A stretch of DNA of 64,000 nt from CAWGJC01 sp965276665 (GTDB taxonomy: Bacteria; Pseudomonadota; Alphaproteobacteria; Acetobacterales; Acetobacteraceae). Positions 50,996 to 58,717 of the stretch are shown here, piece after piece (position 1 is the first letter of the stretch; each line of letters opens with the position of its first letter). The stretch covers positions 3,782,001-3,846,000 of the forward strand of contig OZ255620.1 in NCBI GenBank assembly GCA_965276665.1, written 5' to 3'. The position numbers and the translations under genes are program-made. The notes beneath the pieces are model-generated. The model saw only the letters and a program-made list of their open reading frames with translations. It did no database searches and was not told the DNA's origin.

Positions 50996-51595
50996 TCACG
51001 TGAGATCCGCCAGCCGCGACCGCTCGGCCGCGGTGAGCGGCGGGGGCGGGGCGGCGGCGCGGCGGCGGCCGAGCAGCGCCGCGCCGAAGCCGGCGAGCAA
51101 GGCGAGCGCGGGCGACATCCAGAGCAGCAGGGTGAACGGCTCGAAAGGCGGCCGCAGCCGGACGAAATTGCCGTAGCGCGCGACCATCCAGGCGATGATC
51201 TCGCGATTGCTGTGCCCGGCCGACACCTGCTGGCGGACGATGTGGCGGAGGTCGCGCGCGAGATCGGCCCCGGAATCCTCGATGCTCTCGTTCTGGCAGA
51301 CCAGGCAGCGGAGCTGCTGCCCGATCGCCTCGGCGCGCAGCTCCTGCGCGTGGTCGGGCAGCATCTCCGCGGGGTCGGAGATCGCGCGCGCGGGCAGCGC
51401 CAGCGCGGCCAGCAGAAGGCAGGTCCAGAGAACGCGTGTCCAGAGAACGCGTGTCCAGAGAACGCGTGCCCAGAGAACGCGTGCCCAGAGAACGCGTGCC
51501 CAGAGAACGCGTGCCCAGAGAACGCGTGCCCAGAGAACGCGCGTATGGAGAACGCGCGTATGGAGAACGCGAAGCAGGAGCAGCCGGTGGATCAC
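50996..51595 (-). CDS. ccmH: Cytochrome c maturation thiol-disulfide protein CcmH with expanded repeat leader
   Basis: 199 residues from a GTG overlapping the ccmG stop (GTGA). The mature domain has the redox motif LRCLVCQNESIEDSGADLAR and IVRQQVSAGHSNREIIAWMV, and ends with a membrane helix FTLLLWMSPALALLAGFGAA. CcmH proteins are usually about 150 residues. Here the signal region is extended by ten consecutive five-residue units R-V-L-[WH]-[AT] before a normal-looking end CLLLAALALPARA. CcmH reduces the apocytochrome CXXCH. How the repeat-bearing leader is exported is unclear. Confidence 0.85.
   Translation of the reverse strand: MIHRLLLLRVLHTRVLHTRVLWARVLWARVLWARVLWARVLWARVLWTRVLWTRVLWTCLLLAALALPARAISDPAEMLPDHAQELRAEAIGQQLRCLVCQNESIEDSGADLARDLRHIVRQQVSAGHSNREIIAWMVARYGNFVRLRPPFEPFTLLLWMSPALALLAGFGAALLGRRRAAAPPPPLTAAERSRLADLT
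51423..51572. repeat. Ten-copy 15-bp in-frame minisatellite in ccmH
   Basis: Ten head-to-tail 15-bp units. Plus-strand types are GTCCAGAGAACGCGT (3 copies), GCCCAGAGAACGCGT (4), GCCCAGAGAACGCGC (1) and two GTATGGAGAACGCG variants. The unit is a multiple of three, so copy changes would keep the ccmH frame. It encodes R-V-L-W/H-A/T repeated in the signal-peptide region. Confidence 0.95.
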
Positions 51596-52158
51596 CCGTA
51601 TTTCCGCAACAGCGGGTCGAGCTGCGCGCTCACGATGTCGGCGGTGAGCGGGCCGGCCCAGCGCCAGCGCACGATGCCGGTGCGGTCCACGAAATACGTC
51701 TCCGGCACGCCATAGACGCCGAAATCGATCGCCACCCGGCCGGCGGCGTCGCGGGCGAGGCGCTGATAGGGATCGCCGTTGCGGGCGAGCAGCCCCGCGG
51801 CGGCATCGGCCGTGTCTTTGTAGGCGATGCCCCAGAGCGGCACGCCGCGGGCGTGCAGCGTCATCAGCTCCGGATGCTCGATCTCGCAGGGCACGCACCA
51901 GGAGGCGAAGAAATTGACCAGCACCGGGCGGCCGGCGGCGGCGACCTCCGCGCTCGAGAAGCCCTGCGCGGCGGGCGCCTGGGCTGGCAGGGTGAAGTCC
52001 GGCAGCTTCCGGCCGACGAGCTGGCTCGGAATGCCGCGCGGATCGAAGGTGCCGGCTTCCATGCGGTCGAGCGCGAGCCAGAACCCGCCGCCAGCCACCG
52101 CGGCGGCGGCGAGCGGCAGGGCGAGCAGCGCGCGGCGATCGAGCGTCAGCCCAGCCAT
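51592..52158 (-). CDS. ccmG: Thiol:disulfide interchange protein CcmG/DsbE
   Basis: 188 residues: N-terminal membrane anchor LALPLAAAAVAGGGFWLALD, then the thioredoxin fold with FFASWCVPCEIEHPELM (WCxxC, about 95-105), YKDTADAAAGLL, and GVYGVPETYFVDRTG with the cis-Pro. It keeps CcmH and apocytochrome c reduced in the periplasm. Three bp separate it from ccmF, and its stop overlaps the ccmH start. Confidence 0.95.
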   Translation of the reverse strand: MAGLTLDRRALLALPLAAAAVAGGGFWLALDRMEAGTFDPRGIPSQLVGRKLPDFTLPAQAPAAQGFSSAEVAAAGRPVLVNFFASWCVPCEIEHPELMTLHARGVPLWGIAYKDTADAAAGLLARNGDPYQRLARDAAGRVAIDFGVYGVPETYFVDRTGIVRWRWAGPLTADIVSAQLDPLLRKYG

Positions 52159-52161
52159 CGG

Positions 52162-54114
52162 TCAGGCCGGAACGGTGGCGGCGCGCCGCGCGGGGGCGCC
52201 GACGCGGAGCCGCCGGTCGGCGAGCGAGAGGCCGCCGCCGGCCGCCATGACCAGCGCGCCGAGCCAGATCCAGGGGGCGAGCGTGTTGTCGTGCAGGCGC
52301 ATCACCGCGGCCCCGTCCCGCTCGTCGCCGAGCACGGCGTAGATGTCGCGGAACCCGTTGGTGCGGATCGCGGTGTCCGTCGTCGTGGTCTGCGCCACCG
52401 GGAAGCTGCGCCGCGACGGGTGCAGCGTGGCCAGCACCTGTCCGTGCTGCCCGATCTGGATGTTCGCCACGCGGGCCGAGAAATTCGGGCCGGGCGCGTC
52501 GCTGAGCGAGAGCAGCGTCCAGTCATAGCCGGCGAAGGTGATCGTCTGGCCGGGCCGGATCAGCACCACCTCCTGCCTGGCCAGCGACATCCCCGCGATG
52601 CCGGCGACGGTGAGCGCCATGCCGGCATGGGCGATGCAGGCCCCCCAGGCGGAGAGCGGCAGGCCACCGAGCCGGGCCAGGCTGTCGCCGGGCGGGACGC
52701 GGAACAGGCGCACACGCTCGACGATGGGCGCGAAGCTGCCAAAGGCGAGCCAGGCGGCGAGGCCGAAGAACACCGCGGGGATCGCCTTGGTGCCGAGTGC
52801 GGCGCCGATGCCGACCACCGCCGCGATCAGCAACGCCCACCAGAGCCGCATCAGCGCCTGTCCCAGCGCCGCGCGCTTCCAGGACAGCACCGGCCCCACC
52901 ACCATCGCGGCGAAGACCGGCACCGCCAGCGGCAGCGCCGTCGCGTTGAAGAACGGCGCGCCGACGCTGATCTTGCGCCCGACCAGATCGGCCAGCAGCG
53001 GATACATCGTGCCGGTGATCACCACCGCGCAGATCGAGCAGAGCAGGATGTTGTTCAGCACGAGCGCGCCCTCCCGCGAGATCGGCGCGAACAGCCCACC
53101 GGAGACGAGGCGGGGCGCGCGGATCGCGAAGAGCAGCAGCGAGGCGCCGATCACGATCGCCAGCAGCACGAGGATGAAGCTGCCGCGCGCCGGGTCGTTG
53201 GCGAAGGCGTGCACCGAATCGAGGATGCCGGAGCGCACCAGGAAGGTGCCGGTCAGCGACAGCGAGAAGGTGCCGATCGCCAGCAGCACCGTCCACACCT
53301 TCATCGCCTCGCGCTTCTCGACCACGAGCGCCGAGTGCAGCAGGGCGGTGCCGGTGAGCCAGGGCATCAGCGAGGCGTTCTCCACTGGATCCCAGAACCA
53401 GAACCCGCCCCAGCCGAGCTCGTAATAGGCCCACCACGACCCCAGCGCGATGCCGCAGGTGAGGAAGCACCAGGAAAGCAGCGTCCAGGGCCGCACCCAG
53501 CGCCCCCAGGAGGCGTCCACCCGCCCCTCGATCAGCGCCGCGACGGCAAAGGCGAACGGCACCGCGAAGCCGACATAGCCCGCGTAGAGGATCGGCGGGT
53601 GCATGGCGAGCCCGGGATCCTGCAGCAGCGGGTTGATGTTCTGCCCGTCCACCGGTGGCGGCCAGACCCGCAGGAACGGGTTGGAGGCGGTGAGCGCGAA
53701 CAGCAGGAAGCCGGCCGAGACGAAGCCGAGCACGCCGATCACCCGCGCCCGCAGCGCCGAGGGCAGGCCGCGTCCGAACGCCGCCACCGCCCCGCCGCAG
53801 AGGGCGAGAATCAGCCCCCAGAGCAGGATCGATCCCTCGTGGTTTCCCCAGGTGCCGGTGATCCGATAGATCAGCGGCTCCATGCTGTTGCTGTTCTGCG
53901 CGACGTTCAGCACCGAGTAATCGTCGGTGACGCCGCTCCACATCAGGCAGAGAAAGGCGGTGCCGAGGGCGAGAAGCTGGCCGAGCGCGAGCCCGGGCGC
54001 CGCCGCCATCAGCCGCGAATCGCGCCGCTGCGCGCCGTAGAGCGGCACCACCGCCTGCGCCGCCGCCAGCATGCAGGCCAGCGCGAGCGCGAAATGGCCG
54101 AGTTCCGGGATCAT
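52162..54114 (-). CDS. ccmF: Haem lyase subunit CcmF
   Basis: 650 residues with about 14 membrane helices. The WWD-like motif YELGWGGFWFWDPVENASLM (about 235-255) and flanking His residues (TWGNHEGSILLW, LLHSALVVEKREAMK) are diagnostic. CcmF, with CcmH and CcmI, ligates haem to apocytochrome c on the periplasmic side. Length is normal. The gene lies 10 bp after ccmE. Confidence 0.96.
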   Translation of the reverse strand: MIPELGHFALALACMLAAAQAVVPLYGAQRRDSRLMAAAPGLALGQLLALGTAFLCLMWSGVTDDYSVLNVAQNSNSMEPLIYRITGTWGNHEGSILLWGLILALCGGAVAAFGRGLPSALRARVIGVLGFVSAGFLLFALTASNPFLRVWPPPVDGQNINPLLQDPGLAMHPPILYAGYVGFAVPFAFAVAALIEGRVDASWGRWVRPWTLLSWCFLTCGIALGSWWAYYELGWGGFWFWDPVENASLMPWLTGTALLHSALVVEKREAMKVWTVLLAIGTFSLSLTGTFLVRSGILDSVHAFANDPARGSFILVLLAIVIGASLLLFAIRAPRLVSGGLFAPISREGALVLNNILLCSICAVVITGTMYPLLADLVGRKISVGAPFFNATALPLAVPVFAAMVVGPVLSWKRAALGQALMRLWWALLIAAVVGIGAALGTKAIPAVFFGLAAWLAFGSFAPIVERVRLFRVPPGDSLARLGGLPLSAWGACIAHAGMALTVAGIAGMSLARQEVVLIRPGQTITFAGYDWTLLSLSDAPGPNFSARVANIQIGQHGQVLATLHPSRRSFPVAQTTTTDTAIRTNGFRDIYAVLGDERDGAAVMRLHDNTLAPWIWLGALVMAAGGGLSLADRRLRVGAPARRAATVPA

Positions 54115-54124
54115 CGCTCGCGCG

Positions 54125-54649
54125 TCATCCGCGGCTGTCTTTCGCCAGGAGGGCGGCCGGCGACGCCTTCGCCAACCCGTCCCAGGTGGCGGCCGGCGGC
54201 GGCGGCCCGGCGCTCGGGTTCCAGTGCCCGCTCCGCTTCAGCGCGTCCGCGACGTCCTTCGGCATGTAGGTCTCGTCATGCTTCGCCAGCACCTCCGAGG
54301 CGCGGAACGTGCCGTCCGCCTGCAGCGTGCCGAGCGCCACGATGCCCTGCCCCTCGCGGAACAGGTCGGGCAGCATCCCGGCGTAGCTGACATCCACGGC
54401 GGTCCTGCCGTCGGTGACGCGGAAGCGGGCGACCGGGTGGCCGTTCTCGTCCAGATGCTCGACGCTGCCGGCCTGCACCAGGCCGCCGAGCCGGAGCGCC
54501 CGGCCCGGCGCCGCCTTGGCGGCGAGATCGGACGGTCCCACGAAGAACACCATGTCGCTGCCAAAGGCGGTGAGGGCAAGCGCGGTCGCGCTGCCCAGCC
54601 CCATGCCGCAGGCGACGACGATCCAGAGGCGGCGGCGCTTGCGCGTCAT
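54125..54649 (-). CDS. ccmE: Haem chaperone CcmE
   Basis: 174 residues. A basic start MTRKRRRLWIVVACGMGLGS leads into a membrane helix, then the OB-fold with RALRLGGLVQAGSV, FRVTDGRTAVDVSYAGMLPD and LFREGQGIV. The haem-binding His and nearby Tyr are in EVLAKHDETYMPKDV (about 125). It ferries haem from CcmC to CcmF. The ATG at 54649 overlaps the ccmD stop. Confidence 0.95.
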   Translation of the reverse strand: MTRKRRRLWIVVACGMGLGSATALALTAFGSDMVFFVGPSDLAAKAAPGRALRLGGLVQAGSVEHLDENGHPVARFRVTDGRTAVDVSYAGMLPDLFREGQGIVALGTLQADGTFRASEVLAKHDETYMPKDVADALKRSGHWNPSAGPPPPAATWDGLAKASPAALLAKDSRG

Positions 54650-54831
54650 CGCGCAGGCCGCAACCCGGCGCGGGAATCGAGGCCGGCACGGGAATCGAGG
54701 CCGGCACGGGGATCGAGCGCCGCGAGGCGCCGGCGCGCGCGGCCGAGGCGGAGCATCGCGCCCACGCCGAGCCAGCAAGGCACGATGACGGCCAGCGCAT
54801 AGGCCCCGGCGATGAACGGCAGATGGGTCAC
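54646..54831 (-). CDS. ccmD: CcmD membrane peptide
   Basis: 61 residues with a GTG start overlapping the ccmC stop. One membrane helix FIAGAYALAVIVPCWLGVGA is followed by a basic stretch MLRLGRARRRLAALDPRAGL, as in CcmD proteins that help release holo-CcmE from CcmC. The C-terminus is extended by LDSRAG-type hexapeptide repeats encoded by an 18-bp tandem repeat. Confidence 0.85.
   Translation of the reverse strand: MTHLPFIAGAYALAVIVPCWLGVGAMLRLGRARRRLAALDPRAGLDSRAGLDSRAGLRPAR
54673..54717. repeat. 18-bp tandem repeat in ccmD
   Basis: GGAATCGAGGCCGGCACG occurs twice in full (54673-54708), followed by a partial third copy. It encodes G-L-D-S-R-A units at the CcmD C-terminus and is in frame. 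Confidence 0.85.
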
Positions 54832-55613
54832 GCCACCTCTCCCGCCCGCGCCATCAGCAGGCCGCGCACCCGCCGCTCCATCACCGAAGCGCGCAGCCGC
54901 GCCACCACGATCGCCGCGAACAGCAGGGTGAAGCCGAGCGCCGAGACCAGCAGCGGCCACAGCATCGTCGCATACATGGTCGGCGCGCCGGTCAGGGTGA
55001 TGCTGTCCGGCTGGTGCAGCGTGTTCCACCAGTCGACGCTGAACTTGATGATCGGCAGATCAACCGCGCCGACCAGCGCCAGGATCGCGCCGGCGCGATA
55101 GCCGCGCGCCGGCTCGTCAAAGGCGCGGACCAGCGCGATATGCCCGAGATAGAGGAAGAACAGCACCAGCACGGAGGTGAGCCGCGCATCCCACACCCAC
55201 CAGGCGCCCCACATCGGCTTGCCCCAAAGGCTGCCGCTGGCAAGGCACAGGCCGGTGAAGGCCGCGCCCACCGGCCCGATCTCCACCGCGGCGAGATCAG
55301 CGAGCGGATGGCGCCAGACGATCGAGACAAGCGAGCAAAAGGCAAGGCCGGCATAGCCCGCCGAGGCCAGCCACGCCGCCGGGACGTGCACATACATGAT
55401 CCGCACCGCATCGCCCTGCTGCCAGTCAGCCGGCGCGAACACCAGACCCCAGACCAGGCCCGCCACCGTCAGCACCACGCCAGGCACCGTCAAAAACGGC
55501 TGCGCCCGCCCCGCAATCCGCAGAAAACGGCCAGGATTGGCGAAACGGTGAAGTCCACCCCCGCCCCCCAGCCGCAACCCAAAAATAATGCTCCTGTCCA
55601 CACCGCGAACCAT
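54828..55613 (-). CDS. ccmC: Haem transporter/CcmE haem-loading protein CcmC
   Basis: 261 residues from the ATG at 55613; family homology starts at LHRFANPGRFLRIAG, so the true start may be a later TTG codon. The six-helix body has VRIMYVHVPAAWLASAGYAG (His), the WWD motif GKPMWGAWWVWDARLTSVLV and WWNTLHQPDSITLTG (His). The frame stays open upstream into an IS3 remnant, which I exclude. ccmA and ccmB are not in the window. A short Gly-rich stretch precedes the conserved start. Confidence 0.88.
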   Translation of the reverse strand: MVRGVDRSIIFGLRLGGGGGLHRFANPGRFLRIAGRAQPFLTVPGVVLTVAGLVWGLVFAPADWQQGDAVRIMYVHVPAAWLASAGYAGLAFCSLVSIVWRHPLADLAAVEIGPVGAAFTGLCLASGSLWGKPMWGAWWVWDARLTSVLVLFFLYLGHIALVRAFDEPARGYRAGAILALVGAVDLPIIKFSVDWWNTLHQPDSITLTGAPTMYATMLWPLLVSALGFTLLFAAIVVARLRASVMERRVRGLLMARAGEVA

Positions 55614-55718
55614 ACCCTCACACGGGCCCGGTTCGAATCGCGCGACGGCTCCGTCCAGGTGACATCCGTCACTTGCCGGGCGCGCCAAAATTTCGGTCCC
55701 CCGGCCAGGCCAGCACCG

Positions 55719-55781
55719 CGCTGCTTCCTGCTCGCGCATGACCCCAATGATCTGCTCCTTGGTAAAACGCGATCCCTTCAT
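55719..55781 (-). pseudogene. IS3-family OrfA N-terminal remnant
   Basis: MKGSRFTKEQIIGVMREQEA is the start of IS3-family OrfA proteins. Homology is lost after about 21 codons. The fragment is in frame with ccmC, separated by unrelated sequence, and occupies the ground where ccmA/ccmB might be expected. The rest of 55614-55893 has no gene that I can support. Confidence 0.6.
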
Positions 55782-55893
55782 TTTCCCCTCGCGCGGCGCG
55801 GGACTTCATTATCGTCTAACCGGACGAAGCCAGAGGTGTGGTCAGACCAAGGCAAAAGGCTGCGCGACTTGGCTGCCCTATCGAGGGCAGCCG

Positions 55894-56427
55894 CTATGAC
55901 CTCGCCGCCCGCTGCTTCGCCGCCGTGCCGAATGGAGCATTCAGCCGCACAATCTCGAGATTGAGCCGCGCTGCGAACGTCACCCACAGCAGATAGGGCG
56001 CGAGCAGCCATGGAAGCGCTGGCGCCAGCGGTCCGAGCCCGATCATCAGTGCGAGAATCGACAGCCATAGCAGCGGCACCTCCGCCAGCGCCCAGTCCGG
56101 CCGGCGGAGCTTGAAGAAGAGCGGGCTCCAGATCACGTGCAACGCCGCGTTGATCCCGAACAGTACGATGACCCGCGCCCGCGCCGCCTCGTCGTGCGCG
56201 CCCTCCCAAGCGAGTACACCAGCCCAGGCGGCAAGCGCCAGGATCACGGTCCAGGCCGGCCCGAACAGCCAGTCCGGCGGCTGCCAGCGCGGCTTGCGCA
56301 GGGCGTGGTACCAAGCCCCCACCTCCGTTACCAAGCCGCCGATGACGGCCACCGCAATCGCCGCCGCCGCCGCCACGATGATGGTCATGATCATGGCTGC
56401 CCAAACCCTCGCACCGTCGCGTTGCAT
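55894..56427 (-). CDS. tspO: TspO/MBR tryptophan-rich sensory protein
   Basis: 177 residues with five hydrophobic helices and the TspO signatures WYHALRKPRWQPPDWLFGPA and WTVILALAAWAGVL, then NAALHVIWSPLFFKLRRPDW. TspO binds porphyrins and in Rhodobacter tunes photosynthesis gene expression. It lies 45 bp downstream of hemC in the photosynthesis cluster, so a tetrapyrrole-linked role is likely. An ATG 11 codons in is an alternative start. Confidence 0.9.
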   Translation of the reverse strand: MQRDGARVWAAMIMTIIVAAAAAIAVAVIGGLVTEVGAWYHALRKPRWQPPDWLFGPAWTVILALAAWAGVLAWEGAHDEAARARVIVLFGINAALHVIWSPLFFKLRRPDWALAEVPLLWLSILALMIGLGPLAPALPWLLAPYLLWVTFAARLNLEIVRLNAPFGTAAKQRAARS

Positions 56428-56472
56428 GTGGCCCCAGCCGGGCGGGGCGACAAGCCGCCGGGCGCGCGCGGA

Positions 56473-57492
56473 TCAGCAGAAGAGATCCTCCGGACTGTCC
56501 CGCCGCAGACTTCGCCCGAGCTCGGCGCCGAGCGCCTCCGCCTCCGATCGCGGGCCTGAAAGGGAGCGCCGCAGCAGGAACGACCCGTCCGCCCGCGCAA
56601 CGAGCCCGGTGAGCGCTAGGCAGTCATCCGCCCGTAGCCGGGCATGGCCGCCGATTGGCGTGGTGCAGGAACCATCCAGCGCCGCCAGCAGCGCCCGCTC
56701 TGCCGTCGCGACGACCCGCGCCCCCGGGTCCTCGATCGCCGTCAGCAGCTCCCGCAGCGCGGCATCCGTCTCCCGCACGGTGACGCCAACGATCCCCTGG
56801 CAGGCGGCGGGCACCATGATCGACGGATCGAGCGCGCACGCCGCCTCATCCGCAAGCCCGAGCCGTCGCAGCCCCGCCATCGCCAGCAGGGAGGCCGCGA
56901 ACTCCCCATGCCGGACCTTGTCGAGCCGCGTATGCACGTTCCCGCGGATCGTCGCGACGCGGAGATCCGGCCGCATGTGCAGAAGCTGCGCCTGCCGGCG
57001 CACCGAGCTCGATCCCACGACGGCGCCGCGCGGCATCGCCGCGAACGGATCGCCCAACGCGTCCCCATCCGCGCAATCCGGGCCGAGGATCAGCGCGTCG
57101 CGCGCATCCTCGCGCGGCAGCGTGCAGGCGAGCGCGACGCCCGCAGGCAGCGCAGTCTCCAGATCTTTGAGGCTGTGCACGGCGAAATCGATCGTGCCCG
57201 CCATCAGCGCCTCGTGGATCTCCTTGGCGAACAGCCCCTTCCCGCCGAGCGCCGCGAGCCGGATGCCGCTCGCCTGGCTGGCATCCCCGGTGGTGCGGAT
57301 CGCATGCTCCTGAAAGACGTCCATGCCGCGCAGCACCGGGCAGAAGCGGGTAAGCATGGCGAGGAACTCGCGCGTCTGCACAAGCGCGAGCGGCGAGCCG
57401 CGCGTGCCGATCCGTAGCGGCAGGCCCCGCGCATGCGGCGCGACCCTGGGGCGTGCGTCGCGCTTCGCGACCGCCGCCGCCGCCGCGCTCAT
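56473..57492 (-). CDS. hemC: Porphobilinogen deaminase (hydroxymethylbilane synthase)
   Basis: 339 residues. LRIGTRGSPLALVQTREF opens the enzyme (about 26), followed by TIDFAVHSLKDLETALPAGV, VGSSSVRRQAQLLHMRPDLR and RGNVHTRLDKVRHGEF. The dipyrromethane cofactor Cys is in LAALDGSCTTPIGGHARL. It polymerises four porphobilinogens to hydroxymethylbilane. The ATG overlaps the bchP stop, placing a common tetrapyrrole step in the bacteriochlorophyll operon. Confidence 0.95.
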   Translation of the reverse strand: MSAAAAAVAKRDARPRVAPHARGLPLRIGTRGSPLALVQTREFLAMLTRFCPVLRGMDVFQEHAIRTTGDASQASGIRLAALGGKGLFAKEIHEALMAGTIDFAVHSLKDLETALPAGVALACTLPREDARDALILGPDCADGDALGDPFAAMPRGAVVGSSSVRRQAQLLHMRPDLRVATIRGNVHTRLDKVRHGEFAASLLAMAGLRRLGLADEAACALDPSIMVPAACQGIVGVTVRETDAALRELLTAIEDPGARVVATAERALLAALDGSCTTPIGGHARLRADDCLALTGLVARADGSFLLRRSLSGPRSEAEALGAELGRSLRRDSPEDLFC

Positions 57493-58688
57493 GCCGAAGC
57501 GAGCCCGAACAGATGCGCGAGATCCTTGAAGAAGATCCGGATATGCGCCACCGGTTTCCTCCGCACCAAAACCTTGTTCATATAGGCCTCCCAGGTGAGG
57601 CGCTGAACGTCGGCGTCGCGGCAGATGCTGACGAAGCGCTCGCGCCGGCGGTCGCTCGCGTACCAGAAGCGCTGCATGATGCCGAGGATGAGGAATACCC
57701 TGCCATGGGCGCGCATGAAGCGCCGTCGCGCCGTGCGCAGGGCGCGCGCGTCGCCGGTTGCGCAGAACGCCGCGGCCGCTTCGGCGGCGAGATCGCCGCT
57801 CATCATCGCGTAGTAGATGCCTTCGCCGGAGGCGGGCGCGACAACGCCCGCCGCGTCGCCGGCGAGCAGCACGTCGCGCCCGTTATCCCAGCGTCGCAGC
57901 GGCCGGAGCGGCAGCGGGGCGCCCTCGCGGCGCACGGTCTCGGCGTGCGCGAGCCCGGTTGCGCCGCGCAGGTCCGCCACCGACCGGCGCAGCGAGAAAC
58001 CTTTGCGCGCCGAGCCCGCGCCCACGCTGGTGGTGGCGCCGTGCGGGAACACCCAGCCGTAAAAATCCGGTGAGACGCGGCCCTGATACCACACGTCGCA
58101 GCGCGCGCCGTCGAAGCCGCCGGCGGCTTCGGGCGAGCGCACGATCTCGTGGTAGGCGAAGACGCAGCGCAGCTTGTCAGCCCCGGGGATGCATTGCCGC
58201 GCGACCGCGGAGCGCGCACCGTCAGCGCCGATCACGAGGCGCGCCCGCACGCGGCCGAGCATCGGCCCCGCATCGCCGTAGCAGACGACCGCACCGCCCT
58301 GGGCGTCGCGCTCGAGGCGGGTGAAGCTGCCCTTGCGCCGCACCGCGCCGGCGGCCGCCGCCCGCTCGCGCAGCCACTCGTCGAACGTGTCGCGATCGAT
58401 CATGCCGACGAAGCCGTTCTCGATCGGCATGTCCACCGCTCGGTTCGACGGCGCCACCATCCGGGCCGCACGGATGCGCGCGACCAGGAGCGCGTCGGGA
58501 ATGGCGAAATCGCGGATGAGCCGCGGCGGGATGGCGCCGCCGCACGGCTTGATCCTCCCGCCGCGATCGAGCAGCAGCACCGAGCGCCCGGCCGAGGCGA
58601 GCTTCGTCGCCACGGTCGCCCCGGCGGGGCCGCCGCCCACCACGACGACGTCGAAGGTCTCGGTTGGTGTTTCCAATGCTTGGTTCAT
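57489..58688 (-). CDS. bchP: Geranylgeranyl bacteriochlorophyll reductase
   Basis: 399 residues from an ATG preceded by GGAGGG with ideal spacing. An in-frame ATG at 58721 overlapping the bchG stop is an alternative. The FAD motif is FDVVVVGGGPAGATVATKLA, followed by RIKPCGGAIPPRLI and IDRDTFDEWLRERA, and WDNGRDVLLAGDAAGVVAPA near 290. It reduces the geranylgeranyl tail to phytyl. It sits between bchG and hemC. Confidence 0.93.
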   Translation of the reverse strand: MNQALETPTETFDVVVVGGGPAGATVATKLASAGRSVLLLDRGGRIKPCGGAIPPRLIRDFAIPDALLVARIRAARMVAPSNRAVDMPIENGFVGMIDRDTFDEWLRERAAAAGAVRRKGSFTRLERDAQGGAVVCYGDAGPMLGRVRARLVIGADGARSAVARQCIPGADKLRCVFAYHEIVRSPEAAGGFDGARCDVWYQGRVSPDFYGWVFPHGATTSVGAGSARKGFSLRRSVADLRGATGLAHAETVRREGAPLPLRPLRRWDNGRDVLLAGDAAGVVAPASGEGIYYAMMSGDLAAEAAAAFCATGDARALRTARRRFMRAHGRVFLILGIMQRFWYASDRRRERFVSICRDADVQRLTWEAYMNKVLVRRKPVAHIRIFFKDLAHLFGLASA

Positions 58689-58717
58689 GCCGTTCCCTCC
58701 GGCCGGATTGGGCGTGC

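Noticed and set aside
51423..51572. CRISPR array
   Set aside because: Units are 15 bp, contiguous and coding, with no spacers and no cas genes. No CRISPR array was seen elsewhere in the window.
51436..54390. A 984-codon plus-strand frame through the ccm repeats and ccmF
   Set aside because: Antisense shadow of ccmG, ccmF and ccmE; no recognisable motifs and biased composition.
55614..55781. CcmC fused to an IS3 transposase N-terminus as one 317-residue protein
   Set aside because: The intervening residues match neither family and a closer ATG exists at 55613; the frame continuity is likely chance.
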